Shown: positions 18,704 through 28,311, numbered from the stretch's first letter. The stretch: DNA of 64,000 nucleotides from Pseudomonas sp. GR 6-02 (GCF_001655615.1 NZ_CP011567.1:4721001-4785000), one strand, 5' to 3'. Notes: generated by a model from the letters alone, not told the origin. Numbers and translations: made by a program.

Positions 18704-19444
18704 TCAGCGCGCTCGCCACTCCCCCAAACGCCCCCGCAAACGGGCCGCGCACTGGCTGTGTAACTGGCTGACCCGCGACTCGCTGACCCCCAGGACCTCA
18801 CCGATTTCCTTGAGATTCAACTCTTCGTCGTAGTACAGCGCCAACACCAGTCGCTCACGCTCCGGCAAATTGGCAATCGCGTCCGCCAGCGCCGCCTGGA
18901 AGCGTTCATCTTCCAGATCGCGTGACGGCTCGAGATGAGCACTCGCGCCATCCTCATGCAGCCCTTCGTGTTCGCCGTCCTGCAACAGATCGTCGAAACT
19001 GAATAACCGGCTGCCCAGGGTGTCGTTCAAAATCCCGTAATAATCGTCGAGACTCAATTGGAGTTCGGCCGCAACTTCGTGATCTTTAGCGTCACGGCCG
19101 GTTTTAGCTTCAATCGAGCGAATCGCGTCGCTGACCATGCGGGTATTGCGGTGGACCGAACGTGGCGCCCAGTCCCCCTTGCGCACTTCATCGAGCATCG
19201 CGCCGCGGATTCGAATGCCCGCGTACGTCTCGAAACTCGCGCCTTTGCTGGCGTCGTATTTGGTTGATACTTCAAGCAGGCCGATCATCCCGGCCTGGAT
19301 CAGGTCTTCGACCTGGACACTGGCCGGCAGACGCGCCAGCAAGTGGTAGGCAATGCGTTTGACCAGTGGCGCGTAACGCTCGATCAGCTCGTACTGCGCG
19401 TCACGTGCCGACTGCTTGTAGAGGTTGTAACCGCTGGCTGTCAT
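18704..19444 (-). CDS. fliA: Flagellar sigma factor FliA (sigma28)
   Basis: A 246-residue group 3 sigma factor with region 2 (LVKRIAYHLLARLPASV, DLIQAGMIGLLEVSTKYD), region 3 (RKGDWAPRSVHRN) and a region 4 helix-turn-helix (NLKEIGEVLGVSESRVSQLHSQ). It should read the sigma28 elements seen before fliC and fliS. The start MTASGYNLYKQSARD overlaps the fleN stop (ATGA). Its anti-sigma factor FlgM is not in the window. Confidence 0.97.
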   Translation of the reverse strand: MTASGYNLYKQSARDAQYELIERYAPLVKRIAYHLLARLPASVQVEDLIQAGMIGLLEVSTKYDASKGASFETYAGIRIRGAMLDEVRKGDWAPRSVHRNTRMVSDAIRSIEAKTGRDAKDHEVAAELQLSLDDYYGILNDTLGSRLFSFDDLLQDGEHEGLHEDGASAHLEPSRDLEDERFQAALADAIANLPERERLVLALYYDEELNLKEIGEVLGVSESRVSQLHSQCAARLRGRLGEWRAR

Positions 19445-20271
19445 AGCACGGGTCCTGCAGTTTGTTGCACGAGGCGCTCGACGAAAAACTCCAGATGTCC
19501 ACGAGGGTTGGCCGGCAGTGGCCAGGTATCGACTTTCTGCGCAATGGCCTTGAACGCCAGGGCGCACTTGGAACGCGGAAAGGCTTCATACACCGCGCGT
19601 TGCTTCTGCACGGCCTTGCGTACGCTTTCGTCGTAAGGCACTGCGCCGACGTATTGTAAGGCGACGTCGAGGAAGCGATCCGTGACCTTGGTCAACTTGG
19701 CGAACAGGTTGCGGCCTTCCTGCGGGCTCTGCGCCATGTTGGCCAGGACGCGGAAGCGGTTCATGCCGTAGTCGCGGTTAAGCAGTTTGATCAGCGCGTA
19801 GGCGTCGGTGATCGAGGTCGGTTCGTCGCACACCACCAGCAAGACTTCCTGCGCGGCGCGCACGAAGCTGACTACCGAGTCACCAATGCCCGCAGCGGTA
19901 TCGATCACCAATACGTCGAGGTTGTCGCCGATATCACTGAACGCCTGGATCAGGCCGGCATGCTGGGCCGGGCTCAGATGAACCATGCTCTGGGTGCCGG
20001 AGGCGGCCGGGACGATGCGGATACCGCCAGGCCCTTGCAACAGCACGTCGCGCAGCTCACAGCGGCCTTCGATCACGTCGGCCAGCGTGCGTTTGGGTGT
20101 CAGTCCCAACAGAACGTCGACGTTCGCCAGCCCCAGATCGGCATCCAGCAGCATGACGCGCCGGCCGAGCTCAGCTAGAGCCAGGGACAAGTTCACTGAC
20201 ACGTTAGTCTTCCCGACGCCACCTTTGCCGCCGGTCACCGCGATCACCTGTACGGGATGCATGCTGCCCAT
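19441..20271 (-). CDS. fleN: Flagellar number regulator FleN (FlhG)
   Basis: MinD-like ATPase that antagonises FleQ and limits flagellar number to the polar pattern. The sequence has the deviant Walker A GGKGGVGKTN near residue 14, LLDADLGLANVDVLLG, and VIDTAAGIGDSVVSF. It is 276 residues long and lies between flhF and fliA, as in other pseudomonads, with a four-base overlap into fliA. Confidence 0.97.
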   Translation of the reverse strand: MGSMHPVQVIAVTGGKGGVGKTNVSVNLSLALAELGRRVMLLDADLGLANVDVLLGLTPKRTLADVIEGRCELRDVLLQGPGGIRIVPAASGTQSMVHLSPAQHAGLIQAFSDIGDNLDVLVIDTAAGIGDSVVSFVRAAQEVLLVVCDEPTSITDAYALIKLLNRDYGMNRFRVLANMAQSPQEGRNLFAKLTKVTDRFLDVALQYVGAVPYDESVRKAVQKQRAVYEAFPRSKCALAFKAIAQKVDTWPLPANPRGHLEFFVERLVQQTAGPVL

Positions 20272-20387
20272 GTTATTTCTTTACCTTGTCTTACTTAGAC
20301 GGAGGCCACATTACTGGCTGCGCGTTCACCATCGGAACAATGCATGGCAGACCATCGATGTAGGTACAAAAAATGTTCATTAACACC

Positions 20388-21713
20388 TCAGCCAACCTGC
20401 TTGGTCGGGCTGTGGTAAATATCAGCGAACATGTCAGCCATGGCTTCTTCGCTGGGTTCTTCCTGCATTTGTACGCTAACGGCGCGGCTGACCAACTGAT
20501 GACGACGTGGCAGATGCAAATCATCCGGAATCCGTGGACCATCGGTCAGGTAAGCCACCGGCAACTCATGACTGATCGCCAGGCTCAACACCTCGCCCAG
20601 ACTTGCCGTTTCATCCAGTTTAGTCAGGATGCAGCCGGCGAGGCCGCAGCGTTTGTAACTGTGATAAGCGGCAGTTAGAACCTGTTTCTGGCTGGTGGTT
20701 GCCAGGACCAGATAATTTTTTGATTTGATGCCGCGCCCGGCCAGGCTTTCGAGCTGCATCCGCAGTGCCGGATCGCTGGCCTGAAGGCCGGCGGTATCGA
20801 TCAGCACCACGCGTTTGCGCAGCAAGGGCTCCAGCGCCTGCACCAGGGATTGACCTGGATCGACGTGGGTCACCGACACGTTAAGGATCCGGCCCAGCGT
20901 CTTGAGCTGTTCCTGGGCACCAATGCGATAGCTGTCCATGCTCACCAGCGCGATGTTCTGCGCGCCGTACTTGAGCACGTAACGGGCCGCGAGCTTGGCC
21001 AGTGTGGTGGTCTTGCCCATGCCGGCGGGTCCGACCATGGCAATCACCCCACCCTCTTCCAGCGGCTCGATTTCCGGGGTAGCGATCATCCGCGCCAGGT
21101 GCGCGAGCAGCATGCGCCAGGCCTGACGAGGCTCTTCAATGTCGGTAATCAGTGCCAGCAGATCGCGCGACAACGGGCCGGACAGGCCGATGCGTTGCAG
21201 GCGACGCCAGAGGTTGGCCTGGGCCGGACGGCTGCCTTGCAGCTGATTCCAGGCCAGCGAGCCAAGCTGCACTTCCATCAGTTCACGCAGGCTGTTGAGC
21301 TCGAAACGCATCGAATCGAAGGCGCGCGGATCGACACCGGTCGCCGCAGCAGGCGCGGGGGCCGGACGCCGAGGTTCGGCGAGCGCCGGTTCGATCAGCG
21401 GTTCGGCGGCGGTCAACGGCAGGCCGGCGAACAACTGGCGATTGGTGGTCTTGTCGCTCTCGCCATCGCCGCGCAGGCTCAGTTCGGCCTGGGCGGTGAC
21501 GATCCGCGACTGGGTCTTGCGCAGCTCATCCTCGAGTTCCATGTTCGGAACACGCGGGGCCAGCGCCGACAATTTGTAATCCAGGGCAGCCGTCAGCTCG
21601 ACACCGCCGGCGATCCGGCGATTGCCAATGATGGCGGCATCAGCGCCCAGCTCATCACGAACCAGTTTCATGGCCTGACGCATATCGGCGGCGAAAAAAC
21701 GCTTAACTTGCAT
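20388..21713 (-). CDS. flhF: Polar flagellum placement GTPase FlhF
   Basis: SRP-type GTPase that recruits early flagellar components to the pole. The N-terminal 40 residues (MQVKRFFAADMRQAMKLVRD) are the conserved B domain, followed by a variable linker. The NG domain from about residue 220 contains GPAGMGKTTTLAKLAA, DSYRIGAQEQLK, VLIDTAGL and LTKLDETASLG. At 441 residues it is of usual size. It starts 11 bases after flhA and is followed by a 116-base gap before fleN in which I see no clear signal. Confidence 0.97.
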   Translation of the reverse strand: MQVKRFFAADMRQAMKLVRDELGADAAIIGNRRIAGGVELTAALDYKLSALAPRVPNMELEDELRKTQSRIVTAQAELSLRGDGESDKTTNRQLFAGLPLTAAEPLIEPALAEPRRPAPAPAAATGVDPRAFDSMRFELNSLRELMEVQLGSLAWNQLQGSRPAQANLWRRLQRIGLSGPLSRDLLALITDIEEPRQAWRMLLAHLARMIATPEIEPLEEGGVIAMVGPAGMGKTTTLAKLAARYVLKYGAQNIALVSMDSYRIGAQEQLKTLGRILNVSVTHVDPGQSLVQALEPLLRKRVVLIDTAGLQASDPALRMQLESLAGRGIKSKNYLVLATTSQKQVLTAAYHSYKRCGLAGCILTKLDETASLGEVLSLAISHELPVAYLTDGPRIPDDLHLPRRHQLVSRAVSVQMQEEPSEEAMADMFADIYHSPTKQVG

Positions 21714-21724
21714 AAACCACTACC

Positions 21725-23854
21725 TCAGCCGTTGGGCCCTACTGTCGCAACGATGGTCACTTGCTTGTTGTCAGGAATTTCCTGGTAAGCCAACACGTGC
21801 AAACCCGGCACTGCCAGCCGACCGAATCGCGAGAGCATCGCGCGAACCGGACCGGCCACCAGCAGAATCACCGGCTGACCTTGCATTTCCTGACGCTGCG
21901 CCGCATCGATCAACGAGCGTTGCAGTTTTTCCGCCATGCTTGGCTCCAGCAGAACGCCCTCTTCCGAGCCTTGTCCTGCCTTCTGAAGACTATTGAGCAA
22001 TATTTGTTCCAACCTTGGTTCCAAGGTGATCACAGGCAGCTCCGACTCAGTGCCTACAATGCTTTGCACGATTGCACGGGATACGCCGACGCGCACTGCG
22101 GCCACCAAAGCGGCGGTATCTTGACTCTTGGCGGCGTTGTTCGCGATGGCTTCGGCGATGCTGCGGATGTCCCGCACCGGCACCTGTTCGGCCAGCAACG
22201 CCTGCAAGACTTTGAGCAGTTGCGACAGCGAAACCACCCCCGGCACCAGCTCTTCGGCCAGCTTCGGTGAGCTTTTGGCCAGCAACTGCATGAGTTGCTG
22301 GACTTCTTCGTGGCCGATCAGCTCGCTGGAGTGCTTGTACAGAATCTGGTTCAAGTGGGTCGCCACCACCGTACTGGCATCGACCACGGTATAACCGAGG
22401 GATTGCGCCTGGGCACGCTGGCTGATTTCGATCCACACCGCTTCCAGGCCAAAAGCCGGATCTTTGGCGGTGATGCCATTGAGCGTGCCGTAGACCTGAC
22501 CCGGGTTGATCGCCAGTTCGCGCTCCGGGTAAATCTCCGCTTCAGCCAGGATCACGCCCATCAGGGTCAGGCGATAGGCGCTAGGCGCCAGGTCGAGGTT
22601 GTCACGGATATGCACAGTCGGCATCAGGAAGCCCAGGTCCTGGGAGAGCTTTTTACGCACCCCCTTGATCCGCGCCAGCAACTGCCCACCCTGGTTGCGA
22701 TCCACCAGCGGAATCAGGCGGTAGCCCACTTCCAGGCCAATCATGTCGATCGGCGTCACGTCATCCCAGCCAAGCTCCTTGGTTTCCTGAGCCCGGGCCG
22801 GTGACGGCAGCAACTCCTGCTGACGCTTGACCTCTTGCAGGGCCTGAACCTTGACCGCGTTCTGCTTCTTCCAGAACAGGTAAGCGCCACCGGCCGCCAG
22901 GGCTGCCATGGACAGAAAGGAGACGTGTGGCATGCCGGGCACCAGGCCCATCACCGCCATCAAGCCTGCGGCCACCGCCAAGGCTTTCGGCGAGGCGAAC
23001 ATCTGACGATTGATTTGTTTACCCATGTCTTCCGAGCCGGAAGCACGGGTCACCATGATCGCGGCGGCGGTCGACAACAGCAGTGATGGCAATTGCGCCA
23101 CCAAACCGTCACCGATGGTCAACAGCGCATAAACCTTGCCGGCATCACCAAAGCTCATGCCGTGCTGGAAGATACCCACCGCCATGCCGCCGATCAGGTT
23201 GATGAACAGAATCAGCAGACCGGCGATGGCATCACCGCGCACGAATTTGCTGGCACCGTCCATGGAACCGTAGAACTCGGCCTCCTGGGCGACTTCCATC
23301 CGGCGCAGTTTCGCCTGGTTCTGATCGATCAGGCCGGCGTTCAAGTCGGCGTCGATCGCCATCTGTTTACCGGGCATCGCGTCGAGGGTGAAACGCGCGC
23401 TCACCTCGGAAATCCGCCCGGCGCCCTTGGTTACCACGACGAAGTTGATGATCATCAAAATCGCGAAGACCACGATACCGACCACGTAGTTACCGCCGAT
23501 CACCACTTCACCGAAGGCCTGGATCACCTTACCGGCGGCGGCATGGCCGTCCTGACCGTGGAGCATCACCACCCGCGTGGAGGCCACGTTCAGCGCCAGT
23601 CGCAGCAATGTCGCCACCAGCAGAATGGTCGGGAACACCGCAAAATCCAGCGGCCGCAAGGCGTACACGCAGACCAGCAACACGACGATGGACAAGGCAA
23701 TGTTGAAGGTGAAAAACACGTCCAGCAGGAACGGCGGCACCGGCAACATCATCATGGCCAGCATGACCAGCAGCAACAGCGGCACGCCCAGATTGCCCCG
23801 ACTGAGGTCGGCGACGTTTGTGCGGGCACTGTTGATTAACTGAGAGCGATCCAC
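21725..23854 (-). CDS. flhA: Flagellar export gate protein FlhA
   Basis: A 709-residue component of the export gate. It has eight membrane segments in the N-terminal half with the FHIPEP signature region (GAGRISEVSARFTLDAMPGKQMAIDADL type), then a cytosolic domain from about residue 350 that docks chaperone-substrate complexes (VDASTVVATHLNQILYKHS). The ATG lies 60-75 bases downstream of a sigma54-type promoter and is the first gene of flhA-flhF-fleN-fliA. Confidence 0.97.
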   Translation of the reverse strand: MDRSQLINSARTNVADLSRGNLGVPLLLLVMLAMMMLPVPPFLLDVFFTFNIALSIVVLLVCVYALRPLDFAVFPTILLVATLLRLALNVASTRVVMLHGQDGHAAAGKVIQAFGEVVIGGNYVVGIVVFAILMIINFVVVTKGAGRISEVSARFTLDAMPGKQMAIDADLNAGLIDQNQAKLRRMEVAQEAEFYGSMDGASKFVRGDAIAGLLILFINLIGGMAVGIFQHGMSFGDAGKVYALLTIGDGLVAQLPSLLLSTAAAIMVTRASGSEDMGKQINRQMFASPKALAVAAGLMAVMGLVPGMPHVSFLSMAALAAGGAYLFWKKQNAVKVQALQEVKRQQELLPSPARAQETKELGWDDVTPIDMIGLEVGYRLIPLVDRNQGGQLLARIKGVRKKLSQDLGFLMPTVHIRDNLDLAPSAYRLTLMGVILAEAEIYPERELAINPGQVYGTLNGITAKDPAFGLEAVWIEISQRAQAQSLGYTVVDASTVVATHLNQILYKHSSELIGHEEVQQLMQLLAKSSPKLAEELVPGVVSLSQLLKVLQALLAEQVPVRDIRSIAEAIANNAAKSQDTAALVAAVRVGVSRAIVQSIVGTESELPVITLEPRLEQILLNSLQKAGQGSEEGVLLEPSMAEKLQRSLIDAAQRQEMQGQPVILLVAGPVRAMLSRFGRLAVPGLHVLAYQEIPDNKQVTIVATVGPNG

Positions 23855-23915
23855 CGGTTTTCCCCGTTCCTTTAAAGCAAACTTTTGACGCCTGAAGCAG
23901 GCGCAGGGCGGCTAT

Positions 23916-23931
23916 TGCAAGAAGCCTTCCA
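23916..23931 (-). promoter_or_regulatory. Sigma54 promoter of flhA operon
   Basis: Minus strand reads TGGAAGGCTTCTTGCA, with GG and GC exactly ten bases apart, close to the consensus TGGCACG-N4-TTGCA. It is about 60 bases upstream of the flhA ATG. In Pseudomonas flhA is a FleQ/RpoN target, so function fits. Confidence 0.75.
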
Positions 23932-23974
23932 ACTTTTGCCAAGGAGGGAAATAGATAGATTTGTTGAGCCCGGG

Positions 23975-24083
23975 GTAGCAGCTGCCGAGCTACGCGAGGC
24001 TGCGTTCGGCTGCGCAGCAGTCGCAAATCCTTTGCGAGGACTGCGTCCTCGAACGCAGCCTCGCGTAGCTCGACAGCTGCTAC
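23975..24083. repeat. Large REP-like palindromic element
   Basis: The arms 23975-24008 and 24050-24083 are inverted complements (GTAGCAGCTGCCGAGCTACG / CGTAGCTCGACAGCTGCTAC at the outer ends). A second, inner hairpin (CAGTCGCAAA / TTTGCGAGGACTG) lies between them. It sits upstream of the flhA sigma54 promoter in the 592-base flhB-flhA gap. Its sequence family differs from the other repeats in this window. Confidence 0.85.
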
Positions 24084-24248
24084 GAACAAGGTGGATCAGA
24101 GGCGGGACATGACATCGCTCAAGTTCACTGCCCCACCATTCGTCCAAAGACCTGCACAGCCGTAAGTTTTGATAGTAGCCAAAACGGCCTTATGGGTATT
24201 GGATGGTGATCATCAGCGTTGGTAATACCAAGCGCCGGAGCAGCGATC

Positions 24249-24398
24249 ATGCCCAAGAAAGCGGTCAAGTCATTCAACGATGCCAAAGGCTTCGATCTGG
24301 TTGCGCCCAAGCAACAGGACGACAGGAAGAAACAGGAAAACAGTATCGCGAAAGAGCCCGGCAATGAAAAAGCCAATAGGCGGCATCAGCGCCCGTAG
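24249..24398 (+). CDS. 49-residue ORF with a degenerate cold-shock-domain N-terminus
   Basis: The only plus-strand frame in the 592-base gap between flhB and flhA. It has a good ribosome site (GGAG, eight bases before ATG). The start KKAVKSFNDAKGFDLVAPKQ resembles the first strands of CspA proteins (TVKWFNDAKGFGFITP), but the aromatic Trp and GFGF RNP-1 residues are changed to Ser and GFDL. The second RNP motif (VHF) is absent; the rest is a polar Lys/Gln/Glu tail ending RRHQRP. The stop falls inside a half REP element. Either a decayed cold-shock gene or a real microprotein; it is in no operon with its neighbours. Confidence 0.55.
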   Translation: MPKKAVKSFNDAKGFDLVAPKQQDDRKKQENSIAKEPGNEKANRRHQRP

Positions 24399-24427
24399 GC
24401 GCTGTCGAAGGCGGCGATCTTTTTGAT
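24395..24427. repeat. Solitary half of the AAAAGATCGCAGCC repeat family
   Basis: The sequence GGCGCTGTCGAAGGCGGCGATCTTTTT matches the right arm of the repeat at 29955-30039 (GAGCTGGCGAAGGCTGCGATCTTTT) with a few changes. No matching left arm is present. It lies about 20 bases downstream of the flhB stop. Confidence 0.6.
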
Positions 24428-24446
24428 TTCAGAACCGTAGACCCAG

Positions 24447-25586
24447 TCAGGAATCGCGACGCAGATCCGGCGGAATCGGCAAATCATCCTTCAACGGATC
24501 CGGACGCTTGCCCTTGCCGGCGCGGTACTGGCGGATCTGATAGACGTACGCCAATACCTGAGCCACCGCCAGATACAGCCCGCCTGGAATTTCCTGATCC
24601 AGTTCCGTGGAGTAGTAGATCGAACGCGCCAGGGCGGGCGATTCGAGTAACTGCACTTGGTTGGCCACGGCGATTTCGCGGATCTTCAAGGCCAGGAAGT
24701 CGCTACCCTTGGCGATCAGCATCGGCGCACCACCTTTCTCCGGATCGTACTTGAGCGCCACGGCGTAGTGGGTCGGGTTGGTGATGACCACGTCGGCGTC
24801 GGGGATCGCGGCCATCATTCGCCGCTGCGACATCTCGCGCTGCAACTGGCGAATGCGTTGCTTGACCTCCGGCCGCCCCTCCTGATCCTTGTGCTCGTCA
24901 CGCACTTCCTGCTTGGTCATCAGCAGCTTATTGTGGCTTTCCCAGAGCTGCACCGGCACGTCGACCGCCGCGATGATGATCAGCCCGCAAGCCATCCACA
25001 AGGTGCTCCAGCCGACCACTTGCAGGCTGTGAATGATCGCCATGTCCAGCGGCTCATGAGCGATGCGCAGCAGATCGTCGATGTCCGACGACAAGACCGC
25101 CAACGCCACGAACAACACGATGAAAAACTTCGCCAGAGCCTTGAGCAGCTCCACCAGCGCCTTGGCCGAGAACATTCGTTTCAGCCCTGCGGCAGGATTC
25201 ATGCGACTGAACTTGGGCGCCATGGAGCCAGCCGCAAACAGCCAGCCCCCCAGGGAAATCGGGCCGATCAGCGCGGCCAGCAGCAAGGTGATCATCACCG
25301 GCTGAATCGCGAACAAGGCGATCTGTCCCGAATGCAGCAGATAAGTCGCCATGGAGCGCTGATCCAGAATCACCTCTCGCGAGAGCGAGAAGTTCATGCG
25401 CATCAGCTCCATCAAATCCTGGGCCAGGGCGCCACCAAAAATCAGCAGCCCACCGGCGCCGGCGAGCATGACCGCCAGGGTGTTGAGCTCCTTGGAGCGC
25501 GCAATCTCACCCTTCTCACGGGAGTCCTTTTTGCGTTTCTCCGTGGGGTCTTCTGTTTTGTCCTGACCGCTTTCGCTCTCAGCCAT
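24447..25586 (-). CDS. flhB: Flagellar export switch protein FlhB
   Basis: A 379-residue export apparatus protein with four membrane segments and a cytoplasmic domain that auto-cleaves at N270-P271 (VVITNPTHYAVAL). The cleavage controls change from rod/hook to filament substrates. The acidic/lysine-rich N-terminus (DKTEDPTEKRKKDSREKGEI) is standard. It is the last gene of the fliLMNOPQR-flhB operon, four bases after fliR. Confidence 0.97.
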   Translation of the reverse strand: MAESESGQDKTEDPTEKRKKDSREKGEIARSKELNTLAVMLAGAGGLLIFGGALAQDLMELMRMNFSLSREVILDQRSMATYLLHSGQIALFAIQPVMITLLLAALIGPISLGGWLFAAGSMAPKFSRMNPAAGLKRMFSAKALVELLKALAKFFIVLFVALAVLSSDIDDLLRIAHEPLDMAIIHSLQVVGWSTLWMACGLIIIAAVDVPVQLWESHNKLLMTKQEVRDEHKDQEGRPEVKQRIRQLQREMSQRRMMAAIPDADVVITNPTHYAVALKYDPEKGGAPMLIAKGSDFLALKIREIAVANQVQLLESPALARSIYYSTELDQEIPGGLYLAVAQVLAYVYQIRQYRAGKGKRPDPLKDDLPIPPDLRRDS

Positions 25587-25589
25587 GAC

Positions 25590-26372
25590 TCAGCGCGCCT
25601 GTGCCAGTTCGCGTAACAACTGCAAGGCCTCGGCGGCCAGCGGTTGATACTGATTGAGAATGTCCGCCAGGCCGACCCAGACGATGAACAGTCCAAGTAC
25701 CAGGGTCAGCGGGAAACCGATCGAGAAGATGTTCAGCTGCGGCGCCGCCCGGGTCATCACGCCAAATGCAATATTGACCACCAGCAACGCGGTGATCGCC
25801 GGCAGCACCAGCAACAGCGCCGCACCAAGCACCCAGCCGAGCTTGCCGGCCAGTTCCCAGAAATGATTGACCATCAACCCGCCACCGACCGGCAGCGTGG
25901 TGAAGCTTTCAGTGAGGACTTCGAACACCACCAAGTGGCCGTTCATCGACAGGAACAACAGCGTCACCAGCATGGTGAAAAACTGCCCGATCACCGCCAC
26001 TGACACGCCGTTCGTAGGGTCGACCATCGAAGCGAAGCCCATGCCCATCTGGATCGCGACAATTTGCCCGGCGACCACGAACGCCTGGAAGAACAGTTGC
26101 AAGGAGAAACCGAGAACCGCACCGATGATGATCTGCTCGGCAATCAGCAGCATCGCACTCAAGTCCAGCGCGTTGACCGCGGGCATGGGCGGCAGACCCG
26201 GTGCGATGACCACAGTGATCGCCAGCGCGAAGTACAAACGCACGCGTTTGGGCACCAGCGTCGTGCCGAAAATCGGCATGACCATCAGCAACGAGCCGAT
26301 GCGAAACAGCGGCAACATGAACGTCGCCACCCAGGTGCTGATCTGGGTATCGGTCAGTTGCAGCAGCGACAT
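25590..26372 (-). CDS. fliR: Flagellar export protein FliR
   Basis: Membrane subunit of the FliPQR export channel, 260 residues, with about six hydrophobic segments. The conserved regions GSLLMVMPIFGTTLVPKRVR and FQAFVVAGQIVAIQMGMGFA are visible. Located between fliQ and flhB in the conserved order. Confidence 0.96.
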   Translation of the reverse strand: MSLLQLTDTQISTWVATFMLPLFRIGSLLMVMPIFGTTLVPKRVRLYFALAITVVIAPGLPPMPAVNALDLSAMLLIAEQIIIGAVLGFSLQLFFQAFVVAGQIVAIQMGMGFASMVDPTNGVSVAVIGQFFTMLVTLLFLSMNGHLVVFEVLTESFTTLPVGGGLMVNHFWELAGKLGWVLGAALLLVLPAITALLVVNIAFGVMTRAAPQLNIFSIGFPLTLVLGLFIVWVGLADILNQYQPLAAEALQLLRELAQAR

Positions 26373-26375
26373 GGC

Positions 26376-26645
26376 TTAACCGATGACCTGAGGAATGCTG
26401 TGGTACAGCTGAAGAATGTATTCCATGAAAGTCTGCACCAGCCATGGGCCGGCAACGATCAGCGTCACCAGCATCACCAACAGACGCGGCAGGAAGCTCA
26501 GGGTCTGTTCGTTGATCTGCGTGGCCGCCTGGAACATCGCCACCAACAGCCCCACCAGCAAGCTCGGAATCACCAGCACGGCGACCATCATGGTGGTCAG
26601 CCACAGCGCTTCGCGAAAGATGTCCACGGCAACTTCGGGCGTCAT
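26376..26645 (-). CDS. fliQ: Flagellar export protein FliQ
   Basis: An 89-residue subunit of the FliPQR channel with two membrane helices ([21 protein letters not shown] and [17 protein letters not shown]) and the family motif [15 protein letters not shown]. Its start overlaps the fliP stop (ATGA). Confidence 0.96.
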   Translation of the reverse strand: MTPEVAVDIFREALWLTTMMVAVLVIPSLLVGLLVAMFQAATQINEQTLSFLPRLLVMLVTLIVAGPWLVQTFMEYILQLYHSIPQVIG

Positions 26646-27400
26646 GGTGAAACACCGCCGAAGCTGCTGGCCAACGTGCCGATGATCAACGCCCAGCCAT
26701 CCACCAGCACGAACAGCATGATTTTGAACGGCAGGGAAATGATCAGTGGCGAGAGCATCATCATACCCATCGCCATCAGCACACTGGCCACCACCAGGTC
26801 GATGATCAGGAACGGAATGAAGATCATGAAGCCAATCTGGAACGCGGTTTTCAGTTCCGAGGTCACGAACGCCGGCACCAGAATCGTCAGCGGCGCCTGA
26901 TCCGGCGTAGCAATATCAGTGCGCTTGGACAGGCGCATGAACAGCTCCAGATCGCTGCTGCGAGTCTGGGCCAGCATGAAGTCCTTGATCGGCACCTGAG
27001 CCTTGGCGACAGCATCCTGAGCGGTGAGTTTCTCCGCCAGATACGGCTGCAAGGCATCCTGATTCACCCGATCGAACACCGGCGCCATGATAAACATGGT
27101 GAGGAACAGCGCCATGCCGGTGAGGATCTGGTTCGACGGTGTCTGCTGCAAGCCCAGAGCCTGACGCAGGATCGAGAACACGATGATGATCCGGGTAAAA
27201 CTGGTCATCAGCATGACGAACGCCGGGATGAAACTCAGCGCCGTCATGATCAGCAGGATTTGCAGGCTGACCGAGTATTCCTGGGCGCCATTGGCATTGG
27301 TGCCCAGGGTGATCGCCGGGATCGACAACGGATCGGCGGCGAACGCCAGTGGCGCAGCCAGCATCAGGGCCAGCGTCAAGACGATGCGTAACGCACCCAT
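26642..27400 (-). CDS. fliP: Flagellar export protein FliP
   Basis: A 252-residue channel subunit with a cleavable N-terminal signal (residues 1-21, ending AFA-A) and four membrane helices. Family motifs are [21 protein letters not shown] and [20 protein letters not shown]. It overlaps fliO by one base and fliQ by four. Confidence 0.97.
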   Translation of the reverse strand: MGALRIVLTLALMLAAPLAFAADPLSIPAITLGTNANGAQEYSVSLQILLIMTALSFIPAFVMLMTSFTRIIIVFSILRQALGLQQTPSNQILTGMALFLTMFIMAPVFDRVNQDALQPYLAEKLTAQDAVAKAQVPIKDFMLAQTRSSDLELFMRLSKRTDIATPDQAPLTILVPAFVTSELKTAFQIGFMIFIPFLIIDLVVASVLMAMGMMMLSPLIISLPFKIMLFVLVDGWALIIGTLASSFGGVSP

Positions 27401-27849
27401 TACTTCTTATCCTTCTGATCCTTGCCAAGCATCTCCAACAGACGCTGGGCAAACTCCGGAGTCGCTTTCTCGGTTGCGCCCGGCACTTGTACCGGCTCCT
27501 TGAGCACATGCAACGCGGTGATGGTGCCGGGGCTCAGGCCGAGCAGAATCTGTTCGTTGCCGACCTGTACCAGCATCAAGCGGTCACGGGGGCCGAGGGC
27601 TCGGGAACCGATCAACTCGATCACTTGCCCCTTGCCCGCCGGGCCGGCCTGCTGAACCCGGCGTAGCAGCCAGGCGAGGAAGAAGATCAACCCCAACACC
27701 AGCAGCAAGCCGAACACCAATTGCGTCAATTGCCCGGCCACACCACTGCTGACAGCTGGCGCGGCGGCCGCTGTCGCAGCAGTCGTCACCGACTCGGCCG
27801 CCAGCACGCTGGATGGCAAGGCCAACAGAACCGCAAGAACCTTGTTCAC
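27400..27849 (-). CDS. fliO: Flagellar export assembly protein FliO
   Basis: A 149-residue bitopic membrane protein that helps assemble the FliPQR channel. It has a signal-like N-terminus ([17 protein letters not shown]), an Ala/Thr/Val-rich periplasmic segment, one membrane helix ([18 protein letters not shown]) and a cytoplasmic domain with [17 protein letters not shown]. Immediately downstream of fliN. Confidence 0.93.
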   Translation of the reverse strand: MNKVLAVLLALPSSVLAAESVTTAATAAAAPAVSSGVAGQLTQLVFGLLLVLGLIFFLAWLLRRVQQAGPAGKGQVIELIGSRALGPRDRLMLVQVGNEQILLGLSPGTITALHVLKEPVQVPGATEKATPEFAQRLLEMLGKDQKDKK

Positions 27850-28311
27850 TCAGCGCAGCTTCTTGATGCGTTCGCTTGGGCTGATCACGTCGGTCAGGCG
27901 GATGCCGAACTTTTCGTTGACCACTACCACTTCGCCGTGGGCGATGAGCGTGCCGTTGACCAGCACGTCCAGCGGCTCGCCGGCCAGGCGATCGAGCTCG
28001 ATCACCGAACCCTGGTTGAGTTGCAGCAGGTTGCGGATGTTGATGTCGGTGCTGCCGACTTCCATGGAAATCGACACCGGGATATCAAGGATCACGTCCA
28101 GGTTCGGACCGTCCAGCGTCACTGGATCGTTGTTCTTCGGCACGCTGCCGAACTCTTCCATCGGCAGACGGTTGGAGCCCGACGTACCGGCATCGGCCGC
28201 CAGCAGCGCATCAATGTCAGCCTGCCCGGCGTCACCGGTCTCTTCCAGGGCCGCAGCCCATTCGTCGGCCAGTGCCTGGTCGTCCTGGGCGTTCATATCG
28301 TCGTTCATCAT
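27850..28311 (-). CDS. fliN: Flagellar C-ring switch protein FliN
   Basis: A 153-residue switch complex protein. The N-terminal half is acidic and disordered; the C-terminal SpoA domain spans about residues 75-150 (DIPVSISMEVGSTDINIRNL, GEVVVVNEKFGIRLTDVIS). Two adjacent ATGs exist; the second is better spaced from the AGGA site. Lies 53 bases downstream of fliM. Confidence 0.96.
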   Translation of the reverse strand: MMNDDMNAQDDQALADEWAAALEETGDAGQADIDALLAADAGTSGSNRLPMEEFGSVPKNNDPVTLDGPNLDVILDIPVSISMEVGSTDINIRNLLQLNQGSVIELDRLAGEPLDVLVNGTLIAHGEVVVVNEKFGIRLTDVISPSERIKKLR

